The notes under the pieces were generated by a model. It saw only the letters and a list, made by a program, of their open reading frames with translations. It was not told the origin of the DNA and searched no databases. Below, piece after piece: positions 16,851 through 26,113 of a stretch of 64,000 bases of DNA. Numbering within the stretch: position 1 is the first letter of the stretch; each line of letters opens with the position of its first letter. Made by a program: the position numbers and the translations under genes. Source of the DNA: Pontibacter pamirensis (lineage in GTDB: Bacteria > Bacteroidota > Bacteroidia > Cytophagales > Hymenobacteraceae); contig NZ_SSNI01000002.1 of assembly GCF_010015475.1 (NCBI RefSeq), positions 248,001 to 312,000 on the forward strand, given 5' to 3'.

Positions 16851-17600
16851 CTACTGTTTCTTATGTAAGATAGTCGCGGCTGCCTGTGCTGTCGGCAGCA
16901 CCAGCACCTCCGCCAAATTTACATGTGCAGGCCTTGTTACGATAAAGCTGATGAGTTCTGCAATGTCCTGCGCCTGCAGTGCCTGAAAGCCCTTATAAAC
17001 AGAGGCAGCCCGCTCTTTATCACCTTTAAAGCGCACCTCTGAAAACTCTGTTTCCACCAAACCCGGGTTTACTTCAGACACCCGTATTCCCTCCTGCACA
17101 AGGTCTATGCGCATACCCTGTGAAATAGCATCCACTGCATACTTGGAGGCGCAGTAAACGTTACCATTCGGGTATACTTCCTTGCCGGCAATAGAGCCAA
17201 TGTTCACGATATGGCCCTTCTTCCGCTGCAGCATGAGTGGCAGCACTGCATGGCTCACATATAGCAGGCCCTTTACGTTTATGTCAATCATTGCATCCCA
17301 ATCGTCCAAGGAGCCATTCTGAATAGAGGATAGGCCATGAGCATTCCCCGCGTTATTCACCAGCACCTCTACCTGCCTCCAATCCTCTGGCAGGGAATTA
17401 ACCGCCTGCTGTGTCGCTTCTTTATCGCGCACATCAAACTCTAGAGTATACACCGGCACCTCCAGTTCCTGTTTCAGTTCCTCCAATCGCTCGCCCCTGC
17501 GCCCAGTAACGATGATGCGGTATCCTTGCCTGGCCAGTTCAAAAGCCGTAGCGCGACCTATGCCGGAGGTGGCTCCGGTAACAAATGCCACTTTTGTCAT
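16851..17600 (-). CDS. SDR family NAD(P)-dependent oxidoreductase (YdfG-like)
   Basis: A 249-residue classical short-chain dehydrogenase. The cofactor motif TGATSGIG is at 8-15, NNAG at 82-85, and the catalytic S136, Y149 and K153 lie in NIGSIAG and YCASKY. The basic residue after the second strand (TGRRGERL) suggests NADP(H). Closest character is the YdfG group, 3-hydroxy acid / serine dehydrogenases, but the substrate is not fixed by sequence. Its start lies only 2 bases downstream of the porT stop, so the two may be cotranscribed with ubiE. Confidence 0.92.
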   Translation of the reverse strand: MTKVAFVTGATSGIGRATAFELARQGYRIIVTGRRGERLEELKQELEVPVYTLEFDVRDKEATQQAVNSLPEDWRQVEVLVNNAGNAHGLSSIQNGSLDDWDAMIDINVKGLLYVSHAVLPLMLQRKKGHIVNIGSIAGKEVYPNGNVYCASKYAVDAISQGMRIDLVQEGIRVSEVNPGLVETEFSEVRFKGDKERAASVYKGFQALQAQDIAELISFIVTRPAHVNLAEVLVLPTAQAAATILHKKQ

Positions 17601-17602
17601 TT

Positions 17603-18373
17603 CTACTCAAAAAAGAAAATCAATGAAACGTTATGGTTTGTCAGCTTCTGAATATAATTGCTGTACACACTGTTGGCTACTGGCCTGTGCTGGTTGATGA
17701 GGCCGTGAGAAAAGCGCAGTTCAGGTGCAAATTTGAAGTAAGGATAAAATATATCAAGACCTATCCCATACTCTAAAGCCAAGTCAAAATTCTCCACTTC
17801 AAGCTTTATATCATTTGCGATTGTTCCGTTTGTGCCTTTTCCTAAATCTATTCCAGGTTTTACACCTGCCACGATATATGGCCTGAAGTTGGAACGGCGT
17901 TTAGCTTTATATTTTAACAGAACCGGCAGTTCTATCATCACATTGCTAATCGTTTCGTTCATCACTGGCTGTGTTTCCAGTCCCGGTACCTCCACATTGC
18001 TGAAAGCGAGCGTACGGCCGTAAAAGCCAACGCCAGGCACAAAGCGGGCATCAAGATAGTCAACCAGGCGAACATTAAGTACAAGGCCGGTATAGAAACC
18101 GAAGTCGGTCTTGGCATTTACGGCTTCATCCCCACCCTGCGCCAGTCTGTCGGCATACGATTGAGAGTGCTGCACATCATACCTGGTGAGCGGCATCGAC
18201 AGGTAGAAACCATAATGCACCGGCCTTTCATCGTAGCCCGGTTTATTCAGGTCATGTACCTTCTTCTGCGCCTGCACGGTGTTGCCCCCCATAAGCAGCA
18301 GGGCCATTACTCCGGCTAAGGTTATTTTATGCCTATATATATAGAGCTGATTCCAAATGTGAGTGAATGCCAT
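17603..18373 (-). CDS. porT: PorT family outer-membrane protein (type IX secretion)
   Basis: A 256-residue protein with a signal peptide ([17 protein letters not shown]...VQAQ) followed by repeated amphipathic beta strands of an 8-stranded barrel: [40 protein letters not shown] and, at the end, [11 protein letters not shown]. This is the PorT/outer-membrane beta-barrel pattern; PorT is required for type IX secretion and gliding in Bacteroidota. It overlaps the end of ubiE by 52 bases if the first ATG is used, which keeps the basic n-region of the signal. The ubiE-porT order is recalled as common in Cytophagales. Confidence 0.85.
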   Translation of the reverse strand: MAFTHIWNQLYIYRHKITLAGVMALLLMGGNTVQAQKKVHDLNKPGYDERPVHYGFYLSMPLTRYDVQHSQSYADRLAQGGDEAVNAKTDFGFYTGLVLNVRLVDYLDARFVPGVGFYGRTLAFSNVEVPGLETQPVMNETISNVMIELPVLLKYKAKRRSNFRPYIVAGVKPGIDLGKGTNGTIANDIKLEVENFDLALEYGIGLDIFYPYFKFAPELRFSHGLINQHRPVANSVYSNYIQKLTNHNVSLIFFFE

Positions 18374-19044
18374 TTCGTGTTTCTGAATCCTATTTTTGAA
18401 TAAATATTAAGAAAGTTCTGCCCATCCGGGAATGCCTGCACCGATTCCGGCAGATAGGTATAGGCAGCATTGTCCTTAGAAACGAGTTTACCTACCATCG
18501 GTAGTATGTTGCTGGAATAAAAATGATACAGTTGCTTCATCGGAAAGCTGCGGGGATTAGAAAACTCCAGTACCACCGCGGTTCCACCTGGTTTCAGCAC
18601 TCTGTACATATCTGCCAGACCTTTCTCCAGGTTCTCAAAGTTGCGCACGCCGAACGCCACGGTAATGGCATCGAAGGTATTGTCTTCGAAAGGCAGGTTC
18701 TCTGAATCACCATACAGCAGTTCTATCTTATCTGCCAGGCCTTTCTTAACTAACTTTTCACGTCCTACGGCTAACATGCCCTCTGAAATATCGACCCCAA
18801 TGATCTTATCCGGGTTCAGGCGCAGCGTCTCTATAGCAAAATCTGCGGTACCAGTGGCAATATCCAGCACTAGTTTAGGTTTTTCAGGAGCCAGGAGGCT
18901 AACGGCCTTTTTTCTCCAGATAATATCAATGCCAGCACTCAAAAAGTGGTTCAGGAAGTCATACTTGCCGGCAATGTTGTTAAACATCTTGGCTACCTGC
19001 GACTTCTTGTCGTCGTTCTGGTCTTTGTAAGGTATTACCGCCAT
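18322..19044 (-). CDS. ubiE: Demethylmenaquinone methyltransferase UbiE/MenG
   Basis: From the ATG at 19044 (MAVIPYKDQ) the protein has 240 residues, the family's usual size. Motifs: [21 protein letters not shown] near the N-terminus, SAM-binding [22 protein letters not shown], and [15 protein letters not shown] motif ([17 protein letters not shown]) typical of UbiE, then [14 protein letters not shown]. It makes the last C-methylation in menaquinone synthesis, the respiratory quinone expected in Bacteroidota. The frame continues upstream to 19101, but that part lacks homology. The gene opens a likely ubiE-porT-SDR unit. Confidence 0.96.
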   Translation of the reverse strand: MAVIPYKDQNDDKKSQVAKMFNNIAGKYDFLNHFLSAGIDIIWRKKAVSLLAPEKPKLVLDIATGTADFAIETLRLNPDKIIGVDISEGMLAVGREKLVKKGLADKIELLYGDSENLPFEDNTFDAITVAFGVRNFENLEKGLADMYRVLKPGGTAVVLEFSNPRSFPMKQLYHFYSSNILPMVGKLVSKDNAAYTYLPESVQAFPDGQNFLNIYSKIGFRNTKWHSLTFGISSIYIGIK

Positions 19045-19120
19045 GGGTTGATTGTAAATAATAGTTTCGGCAAAAATACTGCTACTAAAACTATAAAGCA
19101 TGGTTTATGTTGCGAAATAT

Positions 19121-19156
19121 AAAAAAAGCAGGCTGGATTAAATACCCAGCCTGCTT
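19121..19156 (-). terminator. Terminator of the PorE-like gene
   Basis: AAGCAGGCTGG and CCAGCCTGCTT form an 11-base-pair stem. On the minus strand it is followed by TTTTT, 40 bases after the stop at 19193. Confidence 0.8.
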
Positions 19157-19192
19157 CTAAATTATTTACTCAGCGGCCTTATGGCCTTGTAG

Positions 19193-21178
19193 TTACTGTG
19201 CGACATCGTCCTGACGAGGAAGCACCTTAAACTCTGTTCTTCTGTTCAACTGCATGTTTTCAGCGGATGTGTTCGGCACAGCAGGTCTGCGCTCACCATA
19301 CGTTACAGTTACTAAGCGTTGTGGAGATATTCCCTGTCTAACAAGGTAATCATAGGCTGCACCCGCACGGTTCTGCCCCAGCGTCTCGTTATACGAATCT
19401 GTTGCACGTGAGTCTGTGTGGCCTTCAATACTAATGTTGATGTTTGGGTTTGCGTTCATGATACGGGCAATGCTATCCAGCTCCTGGATTGACTCAGGAC
19501 GCAGATCGTACTCGTCGGTATCAAAATAGACCGGCTGCATCGCAAAAACTGTTGAACTGCTGGTGCCGCGTGTTCCACCTCTTGCAATAAGCGTAGCAGT
19601 TGCCGTGTCAGACAAAGCAATGTAGAAGTTTCGTCTAACAGTAGTGGTATCATCCAGCACCACAGGTATTTCAATTTCCTGCGTTTCAATCACCTGGTTA
19701 TCCAGCGATAGCTGCACCTGGTATGTTCTGCCTGAAAGGACCTGCACATCATAATTAGCCGAATCAGGTTTTGTTACATCGCGGTAGGATATAGGACGCT
19801 TATCAGCCTGTAGGCCATTAAACACCAACTCCACACCTGGAATAAGCAGGCTATCAGCCTGGGTAAATACCTGGCCTTCTACTCCTGCACTTTTAATGTA
19901 GTTGATGGTGTAGATATCTTTTTCGCCGTAACCACCAATGCGGTAAGAGGACAGATAGGCATAAGTACCATCTGGAGCCAACCGGTAGTAAGTATCATCA
20001 TCCGGAGTGTTAATTGGATAGCCAAGGTTTACAGGACGTGCCCATCTTCTGGCAACAGAGTCGTACTTAGCATAGAAGATATCATACCCTCCCATTGAGT
20101 TGTGGCCTCGTGACGCAAAGTAAAGCGAACCCTCGCTGTCTATGTAAGGGCTGTCATCATCATAAGGGGTGTTAATGGATCTGCCTAAGCTTCTAGGGGT
20201 ACCCCATGTGCCGTTTGCATTACGCTGGACAACGTATATATCCAAGTCACCATTTTCTGAGTTATGGCTGGTGGAGTAATATAATGTTTGATTATCTGGC
20301 GTGATAAAGGCATCAGACTCAAAGTCAGGCGTGTTCACTTTGTCACTGATACTTTGGGGCGCGCCCCAGGTACCATCTGCCTGGCGCTCTGACACCATGA
20401 TGTCACCATTATTGACAGATTGGTACAGCAACAACTTTGTATCATTGTCAAAAAGCTGAATAGAGGCGTCGTGACCGGGGCTGTTGAGAACCCCCGAAAC
20501 AATGCGTGTCGGCGCCCACTCATCCTCGCCTGTACGGGTTGTCTCAAAAATGTCTTCGTAATACTCGCCGTCCTCTGCTGCCTTGGCTCCACCTGCTCCT
20601 TCGCTACGCGAGGTAAAAAGCAGGTAATTGTAATCTGATGAAATAACCGGGCTGTGCTCAGAGTAAGCTGTATTTACAGTTCCTCCAAGGTTCTTCACGA
20701 AAACGTCTTTGGGGTTAGCAGTCTCACGCTTTGCGTTACGGGCTTGCTGTATCAGCTGTGCCACCTCTTCGCGGCGATATTCATTCCGTCTCGGTATTTC
20801 CTGCTGGTACTTCTGCCAGTTTTCAATTGCGCTATCGAAGCGATAGTTAATGTGGTCCACTCTTCCCAACCAGTAATTTAAATCCCGGTCTACGTTAGGC
20901 TTCAAAGCCTGTGCACGATAAAGGTAATCAGCCGCTCTTTCCTTATCAAAGGTTAAATAGCTGATACCGGCACGGTAAAGTGCCGTCGCATTATCGGGGT
21001 TTTGGGCCAGCACTTCCTCATACATAGGAATTGCTGCTCTGTAATTTTCTCTATCAAAAAATCTGTTCGCTGTCCGCAGTTGTTTTCTAGTGCTTTGTGC
21101 CGACGCAGAAGCTGCCAGTAGGCAGATAAAGGCCAGCAGCATAGTAAACCGTGAGAACGATTTGGCTAATTGGTTCAT
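19193..21178 (-). CDS. porE: PorE-like TPR/WD40-propeller/OmpA protein (type IX secretion candidate)
   Basis: A 661-residue envelope protein. Order: signal peptide (1-27, ending SASA-Q), TPR-like repeats (about 30-150, e.g. NYRAAIPMYEEVLAQNPDN), a PD40/WD40-type beta-propeller with repeats such as DDDSPYIDSEGSLYFASRG (about 165-435), a carboxypeptidase-regulatory-like beta domain (GVEGQVFTQADSLLIPG), and an OmpA C-terminal domain with SIEGHTDSRAT and LNRRTEFKV for peptidoglycan binding. This is exactly the domain order of PorE, which links the type IX secretion ring to peptidoglycan. Bacteroidota hold several paralogues with the same order, so orthology is probable, not proven. porT is two genes away. 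Confidence 0.75.
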   Translation of the reverse strand: MNQLAKSFSRFTMLLAFICLLAASASAQSTRKQLRTANRFFDRENYRAAIPMYEEVLAQNPDNATALYRAGISYLTFDKERAADYLYRAQALKPNVDRDLNYWLGRVDHINYRFDSAIENWQKYQQEIPRRNEYRREEVAQLIQQARNAKRETANPKDVFVKNLGGTVNTAYSEHSPVISSDYNYLLFTSRSEGAGGAKAAEDGEYYEDIFETTRTGEDEWAPTRIVSGVLNSPGHDASIQLFDNDTKLLLYQSVNNGDIMVSERQADGTWGAPQSISDKVNTPDFESDAFITPDNQTLYYSTSHNSENGDLDIYVVQRNANGTWGTPRSLGRSINTPYDDDSPYIDSEGSLYFASRGHNSMGGYDIFYAKYDSVARRWARPVNLGYPINTPDDDTYYRLAPDGTYAYLSSYRIGGYGEKDIYTINYIKSAGVEGQVFTQADSLLIPGVELVFNGLQADKRPISYRDVTKPDSANYDVQVLSGRTYQVQLSLDNQVIETQEIEIPVVLDDTTTVRRNFYIALSDTATATLIARGGTRGTSSSTVFAMQPVYFDTDEYDLRPESIQELDSIARIMNANPNINISIEGHTDSRATDSYNETLGQNRAGAAYDYLVRQGISPQRLVTVTYGERRPAVPNTSAENMQLNRRTEFKVLPRQDDVAQ

Positions 21179-22015
21179 GTGTAAAAGGGTTTGTTATACT
21201 TTGCTTGAGTTTGGTTTGAACTGTTATGAATAAGCAGATGGGCAAGTTGGGTCTACCATAAACTTTGATTCCGCTTCTTTACGTTTGATATCAAATTTAG
21301 TATATATAATTCCTGCCTCATCGCTAAACTATTATTGAATTGTTTACAGTGCACATCCTAAAATTTAAAGCCATGTTGGTGTTCAAGACTTCATCCGGCG
21401 TACTACCCTAAGTATAATATTAAGAACAAAAATTTGAACGTACAAATATATAAAATAATAAATGTTTTGTAAGTTTTTATTTAATTCCTACAACCCCGAA
21501 AATCTTTAAAATTTTACCCGGTAATCTATAGGAGGCGTCTGGCAAAACCGGTTGATTAAAAGCTTAAAAAAAACACAACTCACTACTAATCATAATTTTA
21601 ACATCTAGTTTATTTCTTCTTAGCCAGATGCGCTTTTAAAAAGCCTCTCCGCTTACCAGAGAAATCTACTTCAATAACCAGTAGAGGTCGCTCCCTCTTG
21701 TTACTCCACCCACCCTATATGTTCGATATCAGGCAGATGCACAATTTTCTGGTAAGCAAGGTATCATCCTGCTGCTGCAACTCTGATAAAGGCTTATACT
21801 CTTCACTATTTTTAACCGTTATATTACAAATAATGCTGGCATCAGCAAAGGTTCGTCCGCTCCTCATCCGTGTTTGGGAAAATAAATCTGTACCTTTGTA
21901 CACCATTAAGACCTGCCGGAACGGAGGCAAACTTTGGATTTACGGCTCTGTGCATAAAATCCTTATACTTACATTTAGGTATCTGGAATGGAGCCAGCAA
22001 ACCTACAACTGCAAC
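21179..22015. other. Long intergenic region between divergent genes
   Basis: This 837-base region separates the porE-like gene (minus) and engB (plus). It holds TAAATTTG on the minus strand at 21292-21299, fitting a -7 element for the porE-like gene, and TACCTTTG at 21891-21898 for engB. The frame of engB stays open upstream to 21698, but the residues there are rich in Cys, His and hydrophobic oddities and do not look coding. No RNA gene or strong hairpin was seen. Confidence 0.5.
21891..21898 (+). promoter_or_regulatory. Putative -7 element upstream of engB
   Basis: TACCTTTG matches TAnnTTTG. A TTTG lies at 21873-21876, but only 14 bases away, shorter than the usual 19-21. It would give a leader of about 110 bases. 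Confidence 0.4.
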
Positions 22016-22621
22016 ATGAATATAAAAGAAGCGAAATTTTTGATGAGTAACACCCGGGTAGAAGACTGCCCGGTGCCGGATAAGCCGGAATACGCCTTTA
22101 TCGGAAGGTCAAATGTAGGCAAATCTTCGCTTATAAATATGCTGACGCAGCAGAAGGGCCTCGCCAAGACCTCATCATCCCCGGGGAAAACCCAGCTTAT
22201 CAACCACTTCCTTATAAACGACAACTGGTATCTGGTAGACTTGCCGGGCTACGGGTATGCCAAAGTAAGCAAAGACTCGCGCGAGAGCTGGCGCAAGATG
22301 ATAAACTACTACTTCCAGAAGCGCGAAAACCTGACCTGTGTGTTTGCCCTGATTGACTCGAGGCACGAGCCGCTGAAGCAGGATCTCGATTTTATCAACC
22401 ACTTAGGAACCTTAGGCGTGCCTTTTGTACTTGTATTTACAAAACTTGACAAACAATCGGCTACAAAAACAGACTCAACCATAGCTGCTTATCAGCGTAA
22501 ACTGCGTGAAACTTGGGATGAGCTGCCGCAGATGTTCCGTACCTCTGCAGAGTTAAAAACAGGCCGTGAAGAGATTCTGAACTTCATAGAAGAAGTAAAC
22601 GCGCAAGTACAGAATCAGTAA
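22016..22621 (+). CDS. engB: Ribosome biogenesis GTPase EngB/YihA
   Basis: A 201-residue GTPase from the ATG at 22016 (MNIKEAKFLMS). Motifs: G1 GRSNVGKSS at 30-38, G2 region with TSSSPGKT, G3 DLPGYG, and G4 TKLD. The size matches the EngB/YsxC/YihA family, which acts in 50S subunit assembly. The frame can be read 106 codons further upstream, but that stretch shows no homology and contains the likely promoter. It is probably a single gene, with the next start 67-80 bases downstream. Confidence 0.95.
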   Translation: MNIKEAKFLMSNTRVEDCPVPDKPEYAFIGRSNVGKSSLINMLTQQKGLAKTSSSPGKTQLINHFLINDNWYLVDLPGYGYAKVSKDSRESWRKMINYYFQKRENLTCVFALIDSRHEPLKQDLDFINHLGTLGVPFVLVFTKLDKQSATKTDSTIAAYQRKLRETWDELPQMFRTSAELKTGREEILNFIEEVNAQVQNQ

Positions 22622-22700
22622 TCACCCTGCACAGAAGGTATGCATTGAAGCACGTGCCGGAGCGAACCAAGTGAAGTTGAAACTCTAAATGTTTACCCTT

Positions 22701-23108
22701 ATGAAAACCAGAATCTCAATTTTGTTTCTTTTCTTTGCCTTCGCAAGCTTAACGGCATCGGCTCAGACCAGCGAAAGCAATCCTGATGAGGCACAGCAAG
22801 AAAAAAAGGTATGGGTACCGGACCAGGTAATCCCAGCGGCTGAGCATTATGAAGGTGGTATTGAAGAGTTGTATAAAGCTATTGACGAGGAGCTTCAGTA
22901 TCCTGCAATGGCAAAACGAAACCGCGTGCAGGGAGAAAGTATTGTTTCCTTCATCATAAACGAAGATGGCTCTACCTCTAACATTAAAGTGTTGCGCAAC
23001 CCTGGTGCCGGAACAGGCGAGGAAGCCGCTCGGGTAATTAAACTGCTGAAGTTTAAGTCTCCGGGCTACAGTCTGAATGCAAGCCTGCCCATTTTGTTTA
23101 AACTATAA
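22701..23108 (+). CDS. Secreted protein with TonB C-terminal-like domain
   Basis: From the ATG at 22701 this 135-residue protein has a signal peptide (MKTRISILFLFFAFASLTASAQ), an acidic linker and a TonB C-terminal domain: LYKAIDEELQYPAMAKRNRVQGESIVSFIINEDGS. There is no transmembrane anchor, so it is not a full energy-transducing TonB. Such stand-alone secreted TonB-C proteins are common in Bacteroidota; their partner is unknown. An ATG at 22689 adds four residues. The end NASLPILFKL replaces the usual TonB terminal strand. Confidence 0.8.
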   Translation: MKTRISILFLFFAFASLTASAQTSESNPDEAQQEKKVWVPDQVIPAAEHYEGGIEELYKAIDEELQYPAMAKRNRVQGESIVSFIINEDGSTSNIKVLRNPGAGTGEEAARVIKLLKFKSPGYSLNASLPILFKL

Positions 23109-23130
23109 CAAGTAAGCTTATTTTTTTATT

Positions 23131-23592
23131 ATGCCTATTGATTTAAGACAAGTTGCAGCCATTTCTGGCATGAGCGGCCTGTACCGTGTAGTGAAACCAA
23201 CACGCACTGGTGTTATTGTAGAAAGCCTTGAGGAGAACCCTAAAAACCTGGTAGCACAGGCGCGCCACCGCATGTCGCTGCTGGATGAGATCTCTATCTA
23301 TACAACAGATGAGGAAGGCACTGTGCCACTTTCGGAGGTTTTTGACCTGATGCACCAGAAATACGGGGATAAGTTACCTATCAGTGACAAGCCAGTCAAC
23401 GAAGACTATAAAAACCTGATGGCCGACGTACTACCAGAGTTCGATGAGGAGCGCGTGTATGTGTCAGACATGAAAAAACTGGTGAACTGGTACTACATTG
23501 TAAAAGACTATGTAGGCTTCAAAGAAGTGGAAGAAACAGCAACCACTGAATCAGAGGCAGAAACCGAAGAAGGTAAAGAAGAGAAAGCCTAA
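23131..23592 (+). CDS. DUF5606 domain-containing protein
   Basis: A 153-residue soluble protein of the DUF5606 family, recognisable by LRQVAAISGMSGLYRVVKPTR near the N-terminus, followed by SLEENPKNLV and RHRMSLLDEISIYT. A helical part follows, then an acidic, Thr- and Glu-rich tail (ETATTESEAETEEGKEEK). The family is widespread in Bacteroidota and has no known function; the first part looks like a small RNA- or peptide-binding beta domain, which is inference only. It ends just before a strong terminator. Confidence 0.85.
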   Translation: MPIDLRQVAAISGMSGLYRVVKPTRTGVIVESLEENPKNLVAQARHRMSLLDEISIYTTDEEGTVPLSEVFDLMHQKYGDKLPISDKPVNEDYKNLMADVLPEFDEERVYVSDMKKLVNWYYIVKDYVGFKEVEETATTESEAETEEGKEEKA

Positions 23593-23630
23593 ACAAAGAA
23601 GCCCTCCACCAATGGAGGGCTTCTTTGTTT
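23591..23630 (+). terminator. Rho-independent terminator after the DUF5606 gene
   Basis: 18-base arms (23591-23608 and 23613-23630) pair perfectly around a CCAA loop, with an A-run before and a T-run after. Confidence 0.85.
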
Positions 23631-23660
23631 AATTAAAAGATGTAAAGGCCTTAACCTACT

Positions 23661-23966
23661 ATGCAGTACTCGCCCGCCATACTCACCAGCGCCACAAACC
23701 ACCTGCAAAAGGTTTTTGAAGTGGATAGCCTACCTGCCAAAGACCTAGAAACACTGCACTACAGGCTTGCCCACCTCATACAAAAGCTGCTTTATTCTGA
23801 CTTTAACCGCCTGTTGCACATCCTCTACCGGATTGATGTGGATGAAAGAAAGGTAAAAGAGGCCATGATGGCAGAAGAGCCTGAAATCATAGCTGAACGC
23901 ATCTCGCGCCTCATCATTAAAAGAGAACTGCAAAAGGCAGAGATTCGCTTCAGGTACAGCCAGTAA
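23661..23966 (+). CDS. Conserved hypothetical helical protein
   Basis: A 101-residue protein, predicted to be almost all helical: LPAKDLETLHYRLAHLIQKLL, FNRLLHILYRIDVDE and EPEIIAERISRLIIKREL. No signal, membrane segment or cysteine. The pattern resembles small Bacteroidota proteins of unknown function located near DUF5606 genes; no family name is recalled with certainty. It has an ATG start 31 bases after the terminator and its own downstream spacer. Confidence 0.7.
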   Translation: MQYSPAILTSATNHLQKVFEVDSLPAKDLETLHYRLAHLIQKLLYSDFNRLLHILYRIDVDERKVKEAMMAEEPEIIAERISRLIIKRELQKAEIRFRYSQ

Positions 23967-24231
23967 TTTCATTTCTGTTTAGTAATTATCATTTCCGGCT
24001 AGTATGCTTACCATTAGAGAAACAAAGCGCATCCTCCACCAGCCATAGCCTCAGTTACCTCAGAACCTACTCTTCATATAGAACCTTCCTCCCATAGTCG
24101 CGGCGCCTTATACTCTCCTACCAGTTTTAATATACTCGCCATCCTTTGGGTTAGCCGCACAGACTGAAAACTAAGTTAGCTATATAGCAAAGGATGTCAT
24201 CTTTAGGCAATAATAGCTATTTTTACTCCCT

Positions 24232-25506
24232 ATGACTACAGACAGTATTAAGATATACAAATTCGGAGGCGCCTCTGTAAAAAATGCTGAGGCATTCAGG
24301 AACCTGGCAAACATTGTTAAAACGCATGGTGGCCAGCGGCAACTGCTGCTGGTTGTGTCCGCAATGGGTAAAATGACCAATGCGTTAGAGTTGGTTATGG
24401 ACCAAGCCTACAAACAGGAGGATTTTGAGGCGGCTTTCCAGCAGAACAAGGCCTATCACTTGGAGGTAGTGCAGGAACTGTTCCCGGAACCCGACAGCCT
24501 TGTTTACCACCGCTTGGAAGAACTGTTCCTGCACCTGCACAGCGACCTCCAGCAGCTACTCCCGACTGACAACTACGACAAAGCTTACGACCAGATGGTA
24601 AGTTATGGGGAATTGCTTTCATCCACCATTCTGCACCACTACCTGCAGGAGCAGCAACTGGCAAACACGTGGGTTGATAGCCGGAAGTATATTCAAACAG
24701 ACGATACCTGGCGCGAGGCAAAGATAGACTGGCCCAGCACAGAGCACCTGATAAAACGTGACCTGCTGCCACTACTGGAACAGCAGTTTGTGGTTACACA
24801 AGGCTTTTTGGGTGGCACCAAGGCCGGCCTCACTACCACGCTGGGCCGTGAAGGCTCTGATTTTAGTGCCGCCATTTTTGCCTACAGTCTTGATGCCGGA
24901 GAAATGTGCATCTGGAAAGATGTGGAAGGCCTGCTTAACGCCGACCCAAAACACTTTAGAGACACAGTATGCTACCCGGAAATATCTTATCAGGAGACGG
25001 TGGAAATGGCATACTACGGCGCCTCCGTTATTCACCCCAAAACCATAAAACCCCTGGCTAACAAGCAAATCCCGCTCTATGTAAAATCGTTCCTAAACCC
25101 CACCGGCAAAGGAACCAAGATATGCGACTGCCGCTTTGATAAACCAGCACCTGCCTATATCATCAAAGAAAACCAGTGCCTCATTTCATTCAGTGTAAAG
25201 GATTTCACGTTCATCTCAGAGAAAAACCTGGAAGCGATCTTTAATGCGCTGTCAGAGTTGCGCATTAAAATAAACATGATGCAAAACTCAGCCATCTCCT
25301 TTTCCGTGTGTTCCGACTACCATGAAGAGCGCCTGCACCGCCTCATTCAGAAATTGCACGACCAGTTTACCATCCATTATAACACAGCCTTGTCTCTTTT
25401 CACCGTTAAAAATTACGATTTAGAAAGTGTAAACAAGTTAACAGAAAACAAAGAAATCCTTTTAGAACAGCGCACCCGCACAACTTACCAGTTTGTGAGC
25501 CGGTAA
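24232..25506 (+). CDS. Aspartate kinase (monofunctional)
   Basis: A 424-residue amino-acid kinase phosphorylating aspartate, the first step to lysine, threonine and methionine. Motifs: KFGGASV at 9-15, SAMGK in the nucleotide loop, VSYGELLSS, TLGREGSDFSAAIFA (substrate and ATP site) and CIWKDVEGLLNADP. The C-terminal part is short and holds ACT-like residues (CLISFSVKDFTF, ISFSVCSDYHEERL), so lysine or threonine feedback is possible. It is not fused to homoserine dehydrogenase. It differs from canonical LysC in length (about 450), so the isoform is not assigned. It stands alone. Confidence 0.93.
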   Translation: MTTDSIKIYKFGGASVKNAEAFRNLANIVKTHGGQRQLLLVVSAMGKMTNALELVMDQAYKQEDFEAAFQQNKAYHLEVVQELFPEPDSLVYHRLEELFLHLHSDLQQLLPTDNYDKAYDQMVSYGELLSSTILHHYLQEQQLANTWVDSRKYIQTDDTWREAKIDWPSTEHLIKRDLLPLLEQQFVVTQGFLGGTKAGLTTTLGREGSDFSAAIFAYSLDAGEMCIWKDVEGLLNADPKHFRDTVCYPEISYQETVEMAYYGASVIHPKTIKPLANKQIPLYVKSFLNPTGKGTKICDCRFDKPAPAYIIKENQCLISFSVKDFTFISEKNLEAIFNALSELRIKINMMQNSAISFSVCSDYHEERLHRLIQKLHDQFTIHYNTALSLFTVKNYDLESVNKLTENKEILLEQRTRTTYQFVSR

Positions 25507-25632
25507 TTGTATTTTTCCGTTATTTTAATTTATACTAAAAGTTTAATATATTATTTTCTTTTATAGAAACTTTGTGCTTTATTTGTACACATATAAGTCT
25601 CTCCAGAAGACAAATTTACCGCCTTAACCGCT

Positions 25633-25863
25633 ATGCAAACTGCTGAAACGTTTACCACCCAAACTTTTTTTAAGTTGCTGCTACTCTTTGTTCTTCTCAT
25701 TACAGGCGTAGTGTTCAAAACTCCCGATTCAGTGGCAGTAGTAGAGGCAAAAAACCTAAAGGTTTCTCCTCCTGCTTTGGCTTCAGAACCGGATTCTTCC
25801 CGGCAAATTCAGCGGTATTACTTTCGGGTTGCCAATTTCGGAGCCACGTCTGCTGCTCTTTGA
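25633..25863 (+). CDS. Small hypothetical protein with one hydrophobic segment
   Basis: A 76-residue protein with a single hydrophobic helix near the N-terminus (FFKLLLLFVLLITGVVF) followed by a polar tail ending RYYFRVANFGATSAAL. The segment may be an uncleaved signal or an anchor. There is no recognised family. The upstream region has the TTTG-containing pattern around 25571, and a strong terminator lies 26 bases after the stop, which supports a transcribed gene. Confidence 0.5.
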   Translation: MQTAETFTTQTFFKLLLLFVLLITGVVFKTPDSVAVVEAKNLKVSPPALASEPDSSRQIQRYYFRVANFGATSAAL

Positions 25864-25888
25864 AAGACATCTAATCTTAATAATATGT

Positions 25889-25917
25889 CGCCCGCCTGTA
25901 AAGGCGGGCTTTTTTTT
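25889..25917 (+). terminator. Rho-independent terminator
   Basis: GCCCGCCT and AGGCGGGC pair around GTAA and are followed by eight T. Confidence 0.85.
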
Positions 25918-26042
25918 CTCTGTTAGGTTAACAATATAGAGGAAAGAGTAAGTTGAGGATTATTCTCCAGGCTCCTTCTTTCCCTTTGAGGCAGCTTTGC
26001 CTCCGCCTATACTATGTTTTAACATTAAAATAACAATCCCCA

Positions 26043-26074
26043 TTTGCAGGCGTAACATTTATGCTTTAGCTTTG
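26043..26074 (+). promoter_or_regulatory. Promoter of perR
   Basis: TTTG at 26043-26046 and TAGCTTTG at 26067-26074 are separated by 20 bases, matching both halves of the Bacteroidota promoter. The leader to the perR ATG is about 30 bases. Confidence 0.65.
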
Positions 26075-26113
26075 TGAGAAATATTACTAGATAAGAAGTT
26101 TTCTTAACAAAGG

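Noticed and set aside
18322..19101. Longer ubiE start at 19101
   Set aside because: The first 19 codons have no family similarity; MAVIPYKD at 19044 is the family N-terminus.
21698..22015. N-terminal extension of engB to 307 residues
   Set aside because: EngB proteins have about 200 residues; the extension is Cys- and His-rich, contains the likely promoter element and shows no homology.
24395..24772. Long minus-strand open frames opposite aspartate kinase
   Set aside because: High Cys/Arg/Pro composition typical of antisense frames of GC-biased codons; no homology.
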